Shown: positions 37,201-53,837, counted from the stretch's first letter. The stretch is DNA of 64,000 nt from Campylorhamphus procurvoides (GCA_013396655.1 WBMV01000122.1:124686-188685); one strand, 5' to 3'. The notes: generated from the letters alone by a model not told the origin. A program made the numbers and translations.

Positions 37201-40200
37201 GATCTGCTCTGTTGTCAGCATTTACTTTCTTTGTAAATGTTTGATTCCCTCTTCAGAGACAAACAAACAAGGGAAATATTTTGGTCAGTGTGTCTATTAT
37301 TGAGCTGGGTTCTCTTTGGTTGATCAGGCACTGCAGTGATCTCTGGGGGCACAAGGTTTTTCAGTTGCTTTCCATCATGACCACCCTAGCTAGAGTTAGC
37401 CACATTTACAAACTGCAGGAAAATAGTTTTGGTGGTGCCTGTTGGAACCAGACCAGAAGTAGAAACCATCTGCCTTCATTAGGATGCTTTGTATGCAAAC
37501 TCAGCTTTTCCAGACCCCACTTCCTGGGTAAATATTAAGTATTTTTTAAGTGCTCAGTTGTCATCATCCTAACTTATGTCTTTTTCCCCTCTGTCTGTAA
37601 AGCCATAGGATGCACTGTTCTCAAGACAAGTCAACTATTCCTTGTTGTCTGCAATGGTATTTTCAATACCAGCATCTTCATTGTGGTATCTAAGTGCTTC
37701 TCAGGGAGTTATTTTTGTCAATAAGTTTTGCAAGTATCCTGGTACCTGATACTCAAGCAGTAGAACTCCTGTATAGAAATGTGAACAGCTCCGTGCCACA
37801 GGCCTAGCCTGAGCTGACTGCCCTCTACAGACAGCTCTTACACTGACTCTTCATTTCATTACCTTTAAATTGTGAAATATGACTATATCAGGAAAACCCA
37901 GCACAGGTCATGGATTGTCCAGTTGGCTGCAGGTATTTAATTTATCATTCCCTCACAGATACACTTTTAACCCCAGGCTTGTCTGTTCATGTTCTTAGGA
38001 CCATCAAATAGCGAAGGTGCTGGCAAAGTCAACCTCTTGAAGAAAGTACCAGCACTGAAGGACGGAGACTTCACCCTCGCAGAATGGTAAGAACTCAGTC
38101 CTCAGACTTCCTTGGGTAGCAGCAATCTGGGCTACATTTAGAAGAAGTCATTCCCATGGAATGACAGAATCTATGAACATGTCAGTTATTTTTAATAGTA
38201 TAACCTCATTTGATCTCTTTCCATTTTCTGTTTGAATTATCTTTCAGAATGTAAACAATTCAACTGACTTAGCTTCTTGATCTCACCCTGAATGCACTTA
38301 CCTCAAAATGGGATTATAAACATTTCTGGGAAATGTTTAAAGCTTATAAAAATTCCTTTCACTCTCGGAAAAGAAATCCCTTTTTACTGTAGGGAAAGAA
38401 TTTTGTTTATCTGAATTAGTCATAAAGGCTTACTGAACACCTACAGAGATAAAATTTAGGCTTTACATTACAAGATTAATATGGAGACTTGTTAATGGTG
38501 TCATAGTACTGAAATAATTGAGCTACAGTAGTGTCAGCATAGTGGAGGGATCTGCATGTTTTTCCATTTTGCCAGCACATTTTCTGTGGCATCTTTTTTT
38601 GTAGTAACAGCCTAAGTATTGTTGCAGATGACTAAGATATTTTTCCATCTGACTTGTCCTGCCAGTTAGTGGAAGTATAAACACCTGGACAAACACAAAA
38701 AGATTCTGTAGGATGTCCTTGCTGGGACTGCCATAGATTTCAGTGGAAGCTGCAGGCTACAGACAGGCCTGATGAAAAGGCAGCATAACCCACTAGAGAG
38801 TTCCACACACAAGCACGTAAGCATGTGCAGGTCTCAGAGAGATGGGTCAGAACAGTCAAGGAGCAAGTGGAGTTACCATTGCTGCAGATGATCGTGGAGA
38901 TTTATTGTTTGTTTACCCCAGTACTGACCAGAAGCACCATAGAACGGCACTGTGATTTTCCAGCAGGTTAAAGTTTTCATGGGAACTAAGGTGATGAAGG
39001 GCCATCTCTGATGCCAACATGAGTTAGAGGCCTTTATATGGTACCTAGACTCCACTGGAAATCCTGATCTGAATGCTTTTTAGTGGAAGCAGCAAGTTCA
39101 GAAGGAGCAGGAGAAGGAGCTTAGGCAAGAGCATTCTGCATCACAACTGCCTGACCCCTTTCTTGTCTCCTGTTGATGCGTGAGCAGCACTGCCATCCTG
39201 CTGTATCTGAGTCGAAAGTACAACACTCCCGACCACTGGTACCCATCAGACATCCAAAAACGGGCCCGGGTAGATGAATACCTCTCCTGGCATCATGCCA
39301 ACATCCGGGCTAATGCTCCTAAGACCATGTGGATCAAGGTAAGGAGGCTGAATATTCAAATGGGAGTAAAGTGATTGTCTTCTTGGGAGAATACGGAGCA
39401 TTTGGACAGCCCCAATTCAGAGAGAGTTTGTCATGCTGAAACAACAAATCTGCACCATTCCTAGCTGAGAGGAGCTGTCAGAGAGGGAGTTGTTCTGAAC
39501 CAATTAATGTCAGAATTTGGCAAAAGCAGCTTTAGCCATTCTGGTTTCTTTTCTCAAAGTACATCTGGTACAGAAGGTCTCAAACCCAACAGAATTCCAC
39601 TGCCTGGATTTGTAAACAAATATATAGCAGATTGGCTATTGCCTCCAAGGGCCTCCCCCTCATGCACAGCTGTGCAGAGTGTGCACATAGGCAGGGGTTT
39701 GGCTGTGGTGAGCATGTACTTTATTGCTGGAAGCAGAAAGACTTGTGTTCTTTATACAAGTCCCTACAGCCCCATCAGGGTGGAAATCCAGAAGGAAGCT
39801 TCTGCTTCCAGTACACTTAGATACTTCTTTGAAATGGGCTCAGGGACAAAGAGAAGAGACACACAGAAAGGCAGATTTTCTTAATTCAGTGTAGTCAGGT
39901 CAATTTACATTTAGGCAAAATTAAAAGAATTACCCTGAGGCAGAAAGTCATTTAGTATCAGATGGTTTTGCTGGACACTTATTTCCAGCCAACTCACCAG
40001 ACAGTTAATGCGACTATCCTTAGAGAGATCCAGGTGCAAATAGGGCCCTGCAAGTACAGCTGTGCTATGGAATTTCAGATGAAATCATGATTGCTGGTAA
40101 ATAGGTAAGAATTTCACTCCTCCATTGTAAAGTTTGCCCTTGTTTGTGCTTAACAAAGCATATCAGGACTCATTTAGCTTCTCGAATTATTGGCATGTGG

Positions 40201-42872
40201 GGTTTTGGCTATAGAGTACAGAGAAACAATTCAAATATGAGTCAGATTCATACAAGAAGCAGTTTCTTCCAGCCTCTGCAGGCTGTTACTAAAGTGCTCC
40301 AAGGGAAAGAAATCCAACTAGTTGCTGCTGCTGATTAGATAACCCAGATGCAGAAAACATCCTCAGAATAACTGAAAATATGGAAACATATAAAACAACC
40401 ATGTAACAGAAGCATATTAGCTAGAAATGGGAGAAGATAGACTGCCCTGAGTTAAGGAAAAGGAAGAAAATGTTGTTTCAAGTGATTTTACCCAGAGATC
40501 CTGTCATGCATAATTGGAATCACTGAGGAAGAGAACTGGCTATGAATTTTCTGATGAAATAGATTCCACATGTATTTGGCCAAAATCCTGGCTTGGATTA
40601 AGCAATCTCAACTTGAATTGTTGAATATACTAGCAGTAAGTAGAAATTTGTATCTTTAATTTTGGTTCTCTAAATAAACTGTATTTCTTTAGCTGTCGAA
40701 GGTGGAGGCAGCATCATTGTGAAACACTGTGGGCTCTGATGGTGTGTATACCTCTGTGAGCAGTTAAAAATATCTTGGAAAGGCAACTACCCTCTGTGCC
40801 AGCAGGTCTGTGGAGACACAAGGACTGCAGCTACGTGACTGCTCTGGAAAAATTTCTAGTGGTTTAAAGAGTGGTGCTTGGGAGGCCACAAATAGGCTGA
40901 TGTAAAGTGGTGTTGACCCACTCCCAGCCTGCTGTCACACAGAGGAAGCCACTCTGCCTCTCCAACATCCTAGTCCCTCCCTACCCTCCTGTCACTGCCA
41001 CCACCACTCCCTCCTCTCCATCACCCTGGGGGACAGGCAGCTGCCTCCAGCACCCCGTTCCATGGCAGGAGTGCCTGGTGGGAAGGCAGCTGCTGACCTG
41101 CCTTGGCTGGCTGGTGAACAGAGGATGTAATGGGGTGAACATGGCAGACATATGTCTTCCCTGGAGCTGTTGCCCATTTTTCTTTCGTAACCCAACAGGG
41201 TGGAGTGGAAGGGACAAAATAAGATGAATCTTTGATTTTGTTCTGCATACTGCTCGCAGTTAGCTGGACTTCAGGTCAGCCACTTTGGCCTGCTTGTGTG
41301 CTCTTTTTCCATGAGCTACCTGGAGCTGCAGCAGTCCACGAAGCTCTACCATCATCCCCATGTGTGGCTTTGCTGCAGGATCACTGATAACCACGAGTAG
41401 TTCATGGAGTGTAGTTGAGATTACTACCACTGGATCCACGGGAAGATGGACAGCTGTACTTTTAAATCTCTCCTCTCCTCAGGTGCTGATTCCCCTCTTC
41501 ACAGGGCAGCCACTGCCCTCTGAGAAGCTTCAGGAGGTTATGGAGGGGCTGTCCACTTCCCTGAAGCAGTTTGAGGAAAGGTTTCTGCAGGACAAAGCTT
41601 TTATCATTGGGAGCGAGATCTCCCTGGCGGATCTTGTGGCCATTGTGGAGCTGATGCAAGTGAGTGGTGGAGTGTGGTAAAGAAGTGTCAGCACCAGGGA
41701 AAACAGATGCTGCTGGGCAGGGAGGGTGCAGCATGTGGTAACACTTCATGGAAAGGAGCGAGGGCATATCTCAACAGAACTGGCCCAGAAAAATGGGGAG
41801 AATGTGGGAGCGGGTTCAGAACACCAGTGACAAACAAAAAAAAAGCTGGCTGCAGAAGATTTCTTTTGTTTCTTTTCTCTAGCAATACCTCTTCTTCATT
41901 CTTTAAAATGTCTTTATTTTTAACCTTCAGAGAAAGAGGTAATATATTTAAGTGAGAAGCAATAGCAAACAGGTCTGATGAAATAAGAAAGCAATAAAGG
42001 AATATTTTTGTCATTCAAGAATATGGTACTTGCCTATGCCATGTCTGGAAGATGCTAGAATTAGTCTCAGACAGAGGCAATCAAATGAAATCTGTTACAA
42101 ACTGGTTCTCTGTTGGACTGTTGGGGCCTGGATCTTGCAGCCCAACAGTGATTCTTTCTCCCAGTTCAGTGTCTTAAGGGACTGAAAAAACCAATTCTGC
42201 TTCTTTACATTGTGTTCCAGAGTGGCACAGGCAGAAAGCAGAAGGAAGGTACACTATGCCAAGTAGGACAGTGGTTCAATTGAACACTTAAATGTTTTGT
42301 GCTGAGGTGTTGGTGTGTAATACAGCACTCTGTCCTGCAAACTGTGCAGCAGTCCCTGGAACTGCCAGCCCACCACGCCTTCAATGCTGTGGCTGAAAAT
42401 CACTCACAGTATGTGACAGTCATCTCTGCTGCTCATACAGCTCTTCCAGCACTCAGGAATTGACTTGTAAATTCCTTTTAAAATACAGTCTAGCTTCTGT
42501 GTCCCCCACACAGATACACCCAGCCAGAGATTTCCCTCTTTCCTACTGCTCCTCTATGAACTCTTCATTTTTCCCCCTTGCCTGTACCTGCAGGTACACT
42601 CTTGGTGCCTGTTCCCTTGGTGAAGAAGTGACTGGCCAAAGCCTCACTGTTGCTCTCTCCCCTTTCTGCAGCCCGTTGGAGTTGGTTGTGACATCTTTGA
42701 AGACAGACCCAGGCTGATGGAGTGGCGCAGAAGGGTGGAGGATGCTGTGGGGAAAGAGCTTTTCTTCCAAGCCCATGAGATGATCCTCAATATCAAAGAA
42801 CTGAGCAACATTCAAATTGATCCACAGCTGAAAGAGCAATTGGCGCCGGTGTTGATGAAGATGTTGAAATGA
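34248..42872 (+). CDS. GSTT1: Theta-class glutathione S-transferase 1, avian form with an extra 57-nt exon
   Basis: A cytosolic theta-class GST. Exons: 34248-34359 (112), 34463-34519 (57), 37999-38086 (88), 39188-39338 (151), 41483-41659 (177), 42672-42872 (201, TGA). With the 57-nt exon the protein is 261 residues; without it, 242. That exon has a strong pyrimidine-tract acceptor and a GTGAGC donor, keeps the frame, and inserts 19 Gly/Ala/Pro-rich residues after Lys37. I recall chicken GSTT1 being 261 residues with an insert beginning DSVLGK, so the exon is probably constitutive; this is memory, not a search. Ser11 is kept, but the canonical Gln-His after the junction is gone and Glu-Ser of the glutathione site is Glu-Cys (85-86). 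Exons 4 to 6 encode a normal theta helical domain. No lesions are seen. Confidence 0.92.
34463..34519 (+). CDS. GSTT1: Extra 57-nt exon of GSTT1 (19 residues)
   Basis: A pyrimidine tract and AG at 34461-34462 precede it, and GTGAGC follows at 34520. Its length is a multiple of three and its phase matches exons 1 and 3, so the frame is kept with or without it. It encodes DSVLGKRPAAGSGAEQPRA. The 103-nt intron before it is one of the shortest in the window. The downstream theta GST exons are the usual sizes, so this one is an addition relative to GSTT1L and human GSTT1. Confidence 0.8.
35310..35331 (+). repeat. (TA)n microsatellite in GSTT1 intron
   Basis: An uninterrupted TA dinucleotide run of about ten units in the long intron between the 57-nt exon and exon 3. 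Likely polymorphic. Confidence 0.9.
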
Positions 42873-43061
42873 ATTAACCTATCTTACAATTTTTCCTGCC
42901 TTTTTTTTTTCTTTTTTAACTTCTTCTCTGACCTCCAGTTTTACATGTAACTGGAAAGAGCACTGTAATTCTAACACAGAAATTGCAGAGTGTTCCCCCC
43001 CTGGCCAGGCCTTTCTTGGGTCTTTGGGGTTGGAAGCTTGGGAAAGTTTAAGAACTGAAAC

Positions 43062-43067
43062 ATTAAA
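43062..43067 (+). promoter_or_regulatory. Candidate GSTT1 polyA signal (ATTAAA)
   Basis: ATTAAA lies 189 bases after the GSTT1 stop codon. No canonical AATAAA is closer, so this is the best candidate. Confidence 0.4.
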
Positions 43068-47375
<4,308 letters not shown>

Positions 47376-50026
47376 TCCCCCGAGCAGCTGGTTGGAACAA
47401 AGCAATGATGAAGACAACCCAGAGATGAGCAGCTCCATCCATCTACCTGTTCCCTCTTATGATCAAATCTGTGTAGCTCTGCACCTTCACCTGAGTGATT
47501 TGCTTTTGTCTTTGCGTCCCATGCACACAAAGCTGAGGAGTGGGGCAATCAATGGTACTGATTTTACTGAAATAGTTCAAGGTCGGTGTCTCAAGCCTGT
47601 CACATAGCCCAAAGGCTCTCATGGTGCCTAAGCCTGGCTGAGCCCTTTTGCTCGGGTGATAGCCATGCATATGCCTAGACAAAGCTGTCTTGTAGCAGTA
47701 AAAGTTTAATTCCAGAATATCTGACTTTATTGAGGACCAGAGAGATTCTGAGGTTTATCCAGATTTTCTCATACTTTGCAAGGCATAAAAATCCTTCTTT
47801 CTCTGTGACAAAGGGTCCCAGGCTGTCTAAGATGACCTGGAAGTCAACTTTTTTTCAGGCTTCCCTGAAAGCCCTTTCTGGAAAGAGAGGTGATTACTGG
47901 AGACATTGATGTCTCATGTCAGACCTTGTGCTCTATGCTCTGTCATTGCCACCCCCAGTGGCTGCTTCTACAAAGTGCTAATTGCCCACAAGGTTCTCAG
48001 GGCTGAATGTCTGTGTGCTGATGGCAATGTCTAGAGGAGGGAGTCACTTCTGAAGACCTGCACTGTGCCACAGGAAAATATTTTTAAAGTTCTGCTACTG
48101 CCAGCTTTAATTTCTGTTACTCATTCAGTTGTTCAAAGTACTTTTCTTCATCCCACTGTGACAGGGAGTTTTAGGATAATACAGCATCTCACTGTGATCT
48201 GTGGCTGGTCTTTCCAGCTCAGTGTCCCTTCAGAGAAGTGCTCCCTGACTTGATAACTGGAATTCACATAGCATTTTATTAAAACAAAAGCAAGGTACTT
48301 TTTATGTATAATCTTATCTCTGTCTTCCACTGATAATGCAAATACTTACCAATTTCCTTTCCACTTTGTGAGTTGGTCAGGTTGAGGTCAGGGAGCTCAG
48401 CAGAGCTGAGAGTATGTCCTTGGGACACGAGAGTCCATGGGAATGCAAGACAGAAGGGGGCTTCTGTACACCTTTGTCATTCTGATTGGATTTTTATTTG
48501 TTTATGACTTGAAGTTTCAAGACAGTTGAATTACCATTGAAAGTTTGTTGTTCCCTATGCAGCATAAATAACTTCTATGTTTGCCAAATCTGTCAGGAAT
48601 ATAATATAAACCACAAATTTTTGTATCAGGCTGGTGGGGCTACACCTTATGTGGTTAATAAATTGTAGCAAAGCCTCTTTTGTTAAGTGTCAGTTCATTG
48701 GCTCACAGCACTGAGGGTTTGTAGGTCTTACTGCTTGGAGGCAGGCATTGTGGCTGCCCAAGTCTCTGCACTTTACAGGAGGTCTCTTCAACCAAAAGGT
48801 TTTGAAACTTGGGTAGTGAACAGGTAGGTGAACTGAGTCTGAGCCACAGTGTAACTCAGGAGCAGTTAAAGTATTAATGAAAGGATTGATCATTTGGTTA
48901 TGAAGAGCTTGGTCTGAGCCACTTGATGCTTTTTGGGTGCTGGGGATTGTCAGCACAGAATGAGATTATGAGACTCCTGTAAATTTGCAGCTGGGTGTTT
49001 TCCCTCATAAACTGCTGATGCTGAATGTACATTTTATGTTCATGTTGATCTGAAGAGATGGCCTATTTTTCCTTCACTGAGCAAACATCAGGACTCAAGG
49101 ATACCCTGCACAGGGGTTATGCAGGCCCCTGAAACTCACCCTACAGCACAGACAGACAAACCAAGAGAAGCAGGAAATATTTTTCACACCTCTAGTTGGA
49201 GAAAATCAGATACACCACCCTTACCTGTAAAGCCTTTTTCCATGAATGTTATGTGCAAATTTTTGCTCTTCATGGGCTCAATGCTGCCTGATATTTGGAT
49301 TTAGTATCTCCCAGTTATGGCAGGTCATTTTACTGTTGTAACTTCCCATGCCTAACCTCCTAACATTAACAAATATTCCGGCTCCCCAAAGTGGCCTCTG
49401 TTGTTTGAGAACTCTCTATGGGCATATTTTCAAACTGAATAGGAATGCCCCGACTTTGAACACCAAGTAATCATTTCCTGGCCTCAGACCTTTGAACTGT
49501 GGACAGTCTGTGTGTTTACACTAGGGAGGAGCAGTGAGGCCCTGAGGACACTGCAGGGCACTACTGACAGAAAAGTGTACAGCATTACCAAAGCTTTCTA
49601 AGTTACTCTTCAACCACAACAGTGTGATGATGCTGCTTATGGAAACCCTGTTCTTACTTCGCCATGATGGAAAGATGGGTATTAACACAAATAGGACCTG
49701 GGAGATCGTACATTTGAGATGAAGAGGACTCTTGTAGTGCTAAATGGTGATTCAGTGCAGTGGTGTGAGCACAAGCTTACCTTCATCTGTGTGATGTGTT
49801 GTACCAAGAGGAGGCTTTAAACACATGGTTCAGTCCTGTAGATGGGGCATCATCACTCTGTCTGTGCTGAGGCTGTCCTGGCATGGAGGGCTCTGTGGGG
49901 CTGCCATGGCACACCTGTTCTTTAGCACTCACTGCTGTATGACCACCTTCCACTTCAATAAAATTGCTTCCAGAAGGAGCTGTCACAGCAGGGTTTCACT
50001 TCAGTCACTGCCTCACATCGTCCACC
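47376..50026. other. Intergenic DNA between DDT and the LTR element
   Basis: No gene is recognised. The AATAAA at 48657-48662 is the best DDT polyA candidate I see, though it is about 1.3 kb after the stop, so the real site may be an unrecognised variant nearer the gene. Confidence 0.5.
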
Positions 50027-50568
50027 TGTTGTCACAAAATAGTTTTTTTCACCCAGTGTGCAAGAGGCCAACCCACCCACAGAGTTGAGGTATTTGGTTT
50101 ATTTACAGTTCTGTGCAGAAAGGAGGGCTGGGTGGCAAATCCACAAAGCCAGCACACTCCCTACCAAAACTTTCTACTATTTATACGTTTTAACAAACAA
50201 AAGCGTTAATGTTCATTGGCTACAAGTTACCCAGGTCTCTTATTAGTATTCCCTCTTCCTTTGGGTCAGTGGGTTTCTTGAGTCGATGGTCCAAGTCTGA
50301 GGGATGGGGATCTGTCCCTAAAGGAATTACCTTGTCCCCGGTTGGAGCTGATTGAGCAGTTTCTGAGTTGTCTTTTTTAGTTTTTTTCTTGTCCTGGGCC
50401 TTCTACCAAATGTCCTTGTGCCCTGTAAGTTCTGCATTCTTTGTGTTCACTATTAGTGGTACAATCCTTGTTCCCAAGGATTGTTTAACCTCCCTCTGAG
50501 ACCGAAGTATATCAAGCTTTAAACCTTAACAAGGCACTTCCATAGACAAGTAATTTTTCCTCCTAACA
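50027..50568 (-). mobile_element. Solo LTR-like element, antisense to CABIN1
   Basis: Read on the - strand, this 542-bp block begins TGTTAGGAGG and ends GTGACAACA, giving the TG...CA ends and TGTT/AACA inverted termini of retroviral LTRs. Inside, in the correct order, are a TATA box (TATAAATAG, - strand 50185 to 50177) and a polyA signal (AATAAA, - strand 50103 to 50098). No internal retroviral genes flank it, so it looks like a solo LTR of an endogenous retrovirus. An exact CACCT occurs at both edges (50023-50027 and 50567-50571) and overlaps the termini; it may be the target-site duplication if the ends are off by a base or two. Confidence 0.6.
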
Positions 50569-50799
50569 CCTGGCCATCACTTAGAGCTCGTTAGCTGCTC
50601 TCTCTGTCACGGGTTTCTTTTTCATTATGGTTGAAAGCACACAAAGATCAACCATCAAAGAACATCCTTTCCTAAAAAAATTTTCCCACATCCCACATTT
50701 CAAAACTACCGAGACACCTCCTGGGGGCACTGAGGACGCCTCCACGTCCTCAGGGCGAGTTTTAGGCGGTCCTTGGGTTTGTTTCGCTGCTGTTCGGAG

Positions 50800-50960
50800 C
50801 TCTCCCCTCACGCTCCGCGCCCGCCCCTCAGCGCCAGTTCCCGCCCTTTTCCCGCGCCGCGCTCCCATTGGCTGCGCGGCCAGGGGCGGCTCGGCCAATG
50901 GGGCGCCTCCTTATTGGCGGCGGGGCCCGGGCGGCGGTTGCGGTGGAAACGGGCGGTGTG
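50800..50960 (+). promoter_or_regulatory. CABIN1 promoter with three CCAAT boxes and E2F-like sites
   Basis: Within a CpG island are three CCAAT pentamers, two inverted (ATTGG at 50867-50871 and 50913-50917) and one direct (CCAAT at 50895-50899), at 18 to 28 bp spacing. Two E2F-like sites lie just upstream: TTCCCGCC at 50838-50845 and TTTTCCCGCGCC beginning at 50847. No TATA box. Clustered NF-Y plus E2F sites are typical of cell-cycle-linked promoters. The start site is not determined. Confidence 0.55.
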
Positions 50961-51094
50961 GCGGCCCCGGGGGAGCCCTGAGGGACTCTGAGGGACCGGC
51001 ACCGGGAACCTGCCGGGAAAGCCCCGGGGACCCGCCGGGAATCCTCCGGGAACCCGCTGGGAGCCCCCGGGAGCAGCGCCGGCGGCCCCGTGAG
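50960..51094 (+). other. CABIN1: CABIN1 non-coding first exon (5' UTR), 5' boundary uncertain
   Basis: GC-rich DNA ends in a strong donor, GAG|GTGAGT, at 51094/51095. It has no start codon in frame with CABIN1; the coding start is in the next recognised exon, at 53838. It contains a tandem 11-bp repeat. The 5' end is a guess from the promoter layout. Confidence 0.5.
51002..51078 (+). repeat. 11-bp tandem repeat in CABIN1 exon 1
   Basis: Seven contiguous units of exactly 11 bp with consensus near CCGGGAACCCG; successive units begin CCGGGAA, CCGGGAA, CCGGGGA, CCGGGAA, CCGGGAA, CTGGGAG, CGGGAGC. The last two are degraded. The array falls within the predicted 5' UTR exon. Confidence 0.85.
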
Positions 51095-53777
51095 GTGAGT
51101 GTCCCGTCCGCCCGGCCCCGCCGAGCGGCCTGAGGGGCAGCCGGCGCTTGGGCCCGGCCCGGCCGGGTCTCCCCTCACGAAACCACGGGCGGTCGGAGGC
51201 GAGTGGGGTCCCGCCTCCTCCGGGCCCGGTGTGCCGCCCCCCGGGAACGGCGTGAGGAGCGTCCCGGCCCCGCCGAGGGCAAAGTGGCCGTGTGTGGGAA
51301 AAACGGCTCGGGCTGAAATGCGGCGGATCTTTGCAGTGTTAAAGAAGAAAAATCCAAACAAAAAATCAAGCGTGTTTTTTTGTTTGTTTGTTTTGTTTTT
51401 AAACAAATGTATATTTGCAGGGTCTGCATCCCAAGTGTAGCAGCAACAATAAAGGACAGGAAAGCCCAAGTAACTCCCTTTGTTTCTTAGGTTGAAGTTG
51501 ACAACACAAGCTCTGGGAGCAAGAGTTGGCATTTGAAGTTTTTAGCTAAGTCTTAAACTACTAAGGTAAAAGGAGAGAAAATTTTGAAGGCAAAAGGCTT
51601 GTTGCCTTTCAGGATGTGCACACCTGTCATAGCCACAGATATATAGCTGAGGCACTCCTATAACTGGAAATATTTCAAACTGGTTTGTAATACTCTACAG
51701 AAGAGTAGTTCTTTTTTTCTTACCTATCTGTGTAGCTGTGCTCCTCTAGAAGTGCTTGTAGTGACGTACTCAATTTCTAGATGTCAGGAACATGTACAGT
51801 TCCTGGTTTAGAAGAAGATTGAATAATCTCCCCATTTGCCTGACACATCAGTACAAAAGCTGCGTGGAGGCAACACCCTTGCCCTGTTTTGCAGGAGCAT
51901 TATGCAGTTCTGTTTGTTTAGTTTTGCACTTTCAGCTTGTGAACACCAGAAAGGAGAAATGCTAAGTATCTGTTATTAAGTTCCTGTTTGTTACAAAGTT
52001 CTGGTATAAACAATAAGTAGATTTAAATTTGTTTTCCCTTGTTTTCTGTGGTTGCAGTTTCTCTCGCAGTCTAACCTTGGAAGTAAACTATTGGCCATAG
52101 TCTCTGCTGTTGACTTCCTCTGCCACCTGGAGCAAGATTGAGCATATTTCTGAATATAGACATATTTGTAAGTGGACTTAAAACCATTCAGTGTAAATAT
52201 GTGACTGACTTGGGATCATACAGACTTACTTATTTAGATGTCATAACCATCTGTACTTTCTGGCAAAATGTGGAGCGTTCAATATACCTGAAGGAGGGAA
52301 CCATTAATCTCTGGGCATGTATTTTCTCCATATGCAAAGTAGAGAAGGAATCTTTGTCCTGAAAGAGATATGAGATTTTTATTAATGTTTATTTAGTGAC
52401 TTAAAAATGCTTTATTGCTGTGCAGTTGTCAGTCGGATTTACCGGCAAGCAGGGAAAGCAAGTGGTGCATGGGAAAGCAAATAATCATTGCTGAATGAAT
52501 GAAATTCCTGTCAAAGCATTATTTTGTCTACACACAGAACTAATCATGATGATGTATGAGTTAATTCAGCTTATAGTTCAAAACTCCCACTGCTTCCTGC
52601 TGTGGTTAATTCTGGACTTACTGTTCTATTAATGTAGTCTCCCTTATAAAAGACTGTTTTTAGCCTGTCTTGCATGTGTCATCTTTTTGTTTGAGTTAAT
52701 GGGAAGGTTTTATCATGTAGCAGTGAAGCTTTTCTAGAAAAGCAGCACAGAACTATTTCTTTTTTTTTTTAACTTTACTAATGTGATGTTTCAAGCAGTT
52801 AATGGAATCTAAATTACGGGCTTAGTTATGAGGAAAAACTGCTTACAGACTGTAAGTGTGTATTTACCTCTTTAATCTTTTTATCATTGGTAAAAAGACT
52901 GGAAATATTAGAATCCTTCCTTCAGAATGAAACACTAGTTAATAAAAGCTCAGTTTCTTTTGTTTGCATAAATCTAATATACCTGAGTGTATATGCAGGA
53001 GCTATAATGTGCTTTTACAGTAGAGGTGGTCTCTAGAGGTTGTCAGTATACTCAGAAAGAACTTTGTTATAAACCCTGGTTCTGTTCTAGGAGGGATGGC
53101 AGCAATGAAAACAGTTTTAATCAGAAGCATTTCCAGGTGCAGACAGTGCTTTGAGCAATGGGTTCACCAGCCTCTATGGCCTGCTGCAAAATCAGCCTGA
53201 CACAGATAACCCTCCCTGTTTTTCCTTTCATGTTCTGTAGATATCTGTAAGTGCTGTGGTTTGTGCTGTAGATAAGGTGCAGGAAAAAGGAAAACGTCCG
53301 TGTTTTTGGGGTTTTTTAAAGCAACTGAAGATATACTTATAAGCTAAATTGATTCATGCTCATAAAGTGTGAGAGTATTCAAGAAGCATTTTTGAGTTTA
53401 GCTTTTGTCTTTAAAGGGATTCATGGTGTAATGTTTTTAGCATGTGTTCACTGAATACTACACAGTAACTGAAAGGCCTTATAGTTTTAAATACATTGCC
53501 AATACTTCCATTCCACCATCGCCACAAGAACTAAAGTCTTGAAAGCCACCCTGAAGTAATGAATGTGTTTAACTTTGTATTTTATTTTTGGTCCCTAGTT
53601 AAAATTCACTTTAATATTGTTGTTCCTCAGTGGTTGGGCAGTTTATCTCTTGGCATGGGGTGGTGGTGAAATAGAGCAGTTAATTGGTTATTGATTAAAG
53701 TATTCCCAGCTTGTCTTTTACTTCTGAATGTTTTCTTTATGAACAGAATAAATATTCTAATCCTGTTTGCTTTCCAG
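51095..53777 (+). other. CABIN1 intron 1
   Basis: An intron of about 2.7 kb between the non-coding first exon and the start-codon exon. It contains a TTTG-rich simple repeat at about 51374-51400. A further untranslated exon cannot be excluded. No other feature is seen. Confidence 0.55.
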
Positions 53778-53837
53778 ACCTGTTTGTGTTAGGCTCTTCC
53801 TCTTAATCCTGGAGAAAGACTGTGAATAGCTGTGAAC

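Noticed and set aside
49780..50026. Extending the LTR element leftwards as internal retroviral sequence
   Set aside because: No primer-binding site, polypurine tract or retroviral coding frame is recognisable next to the LTR-like ends, so it is treated as a solo LTR.
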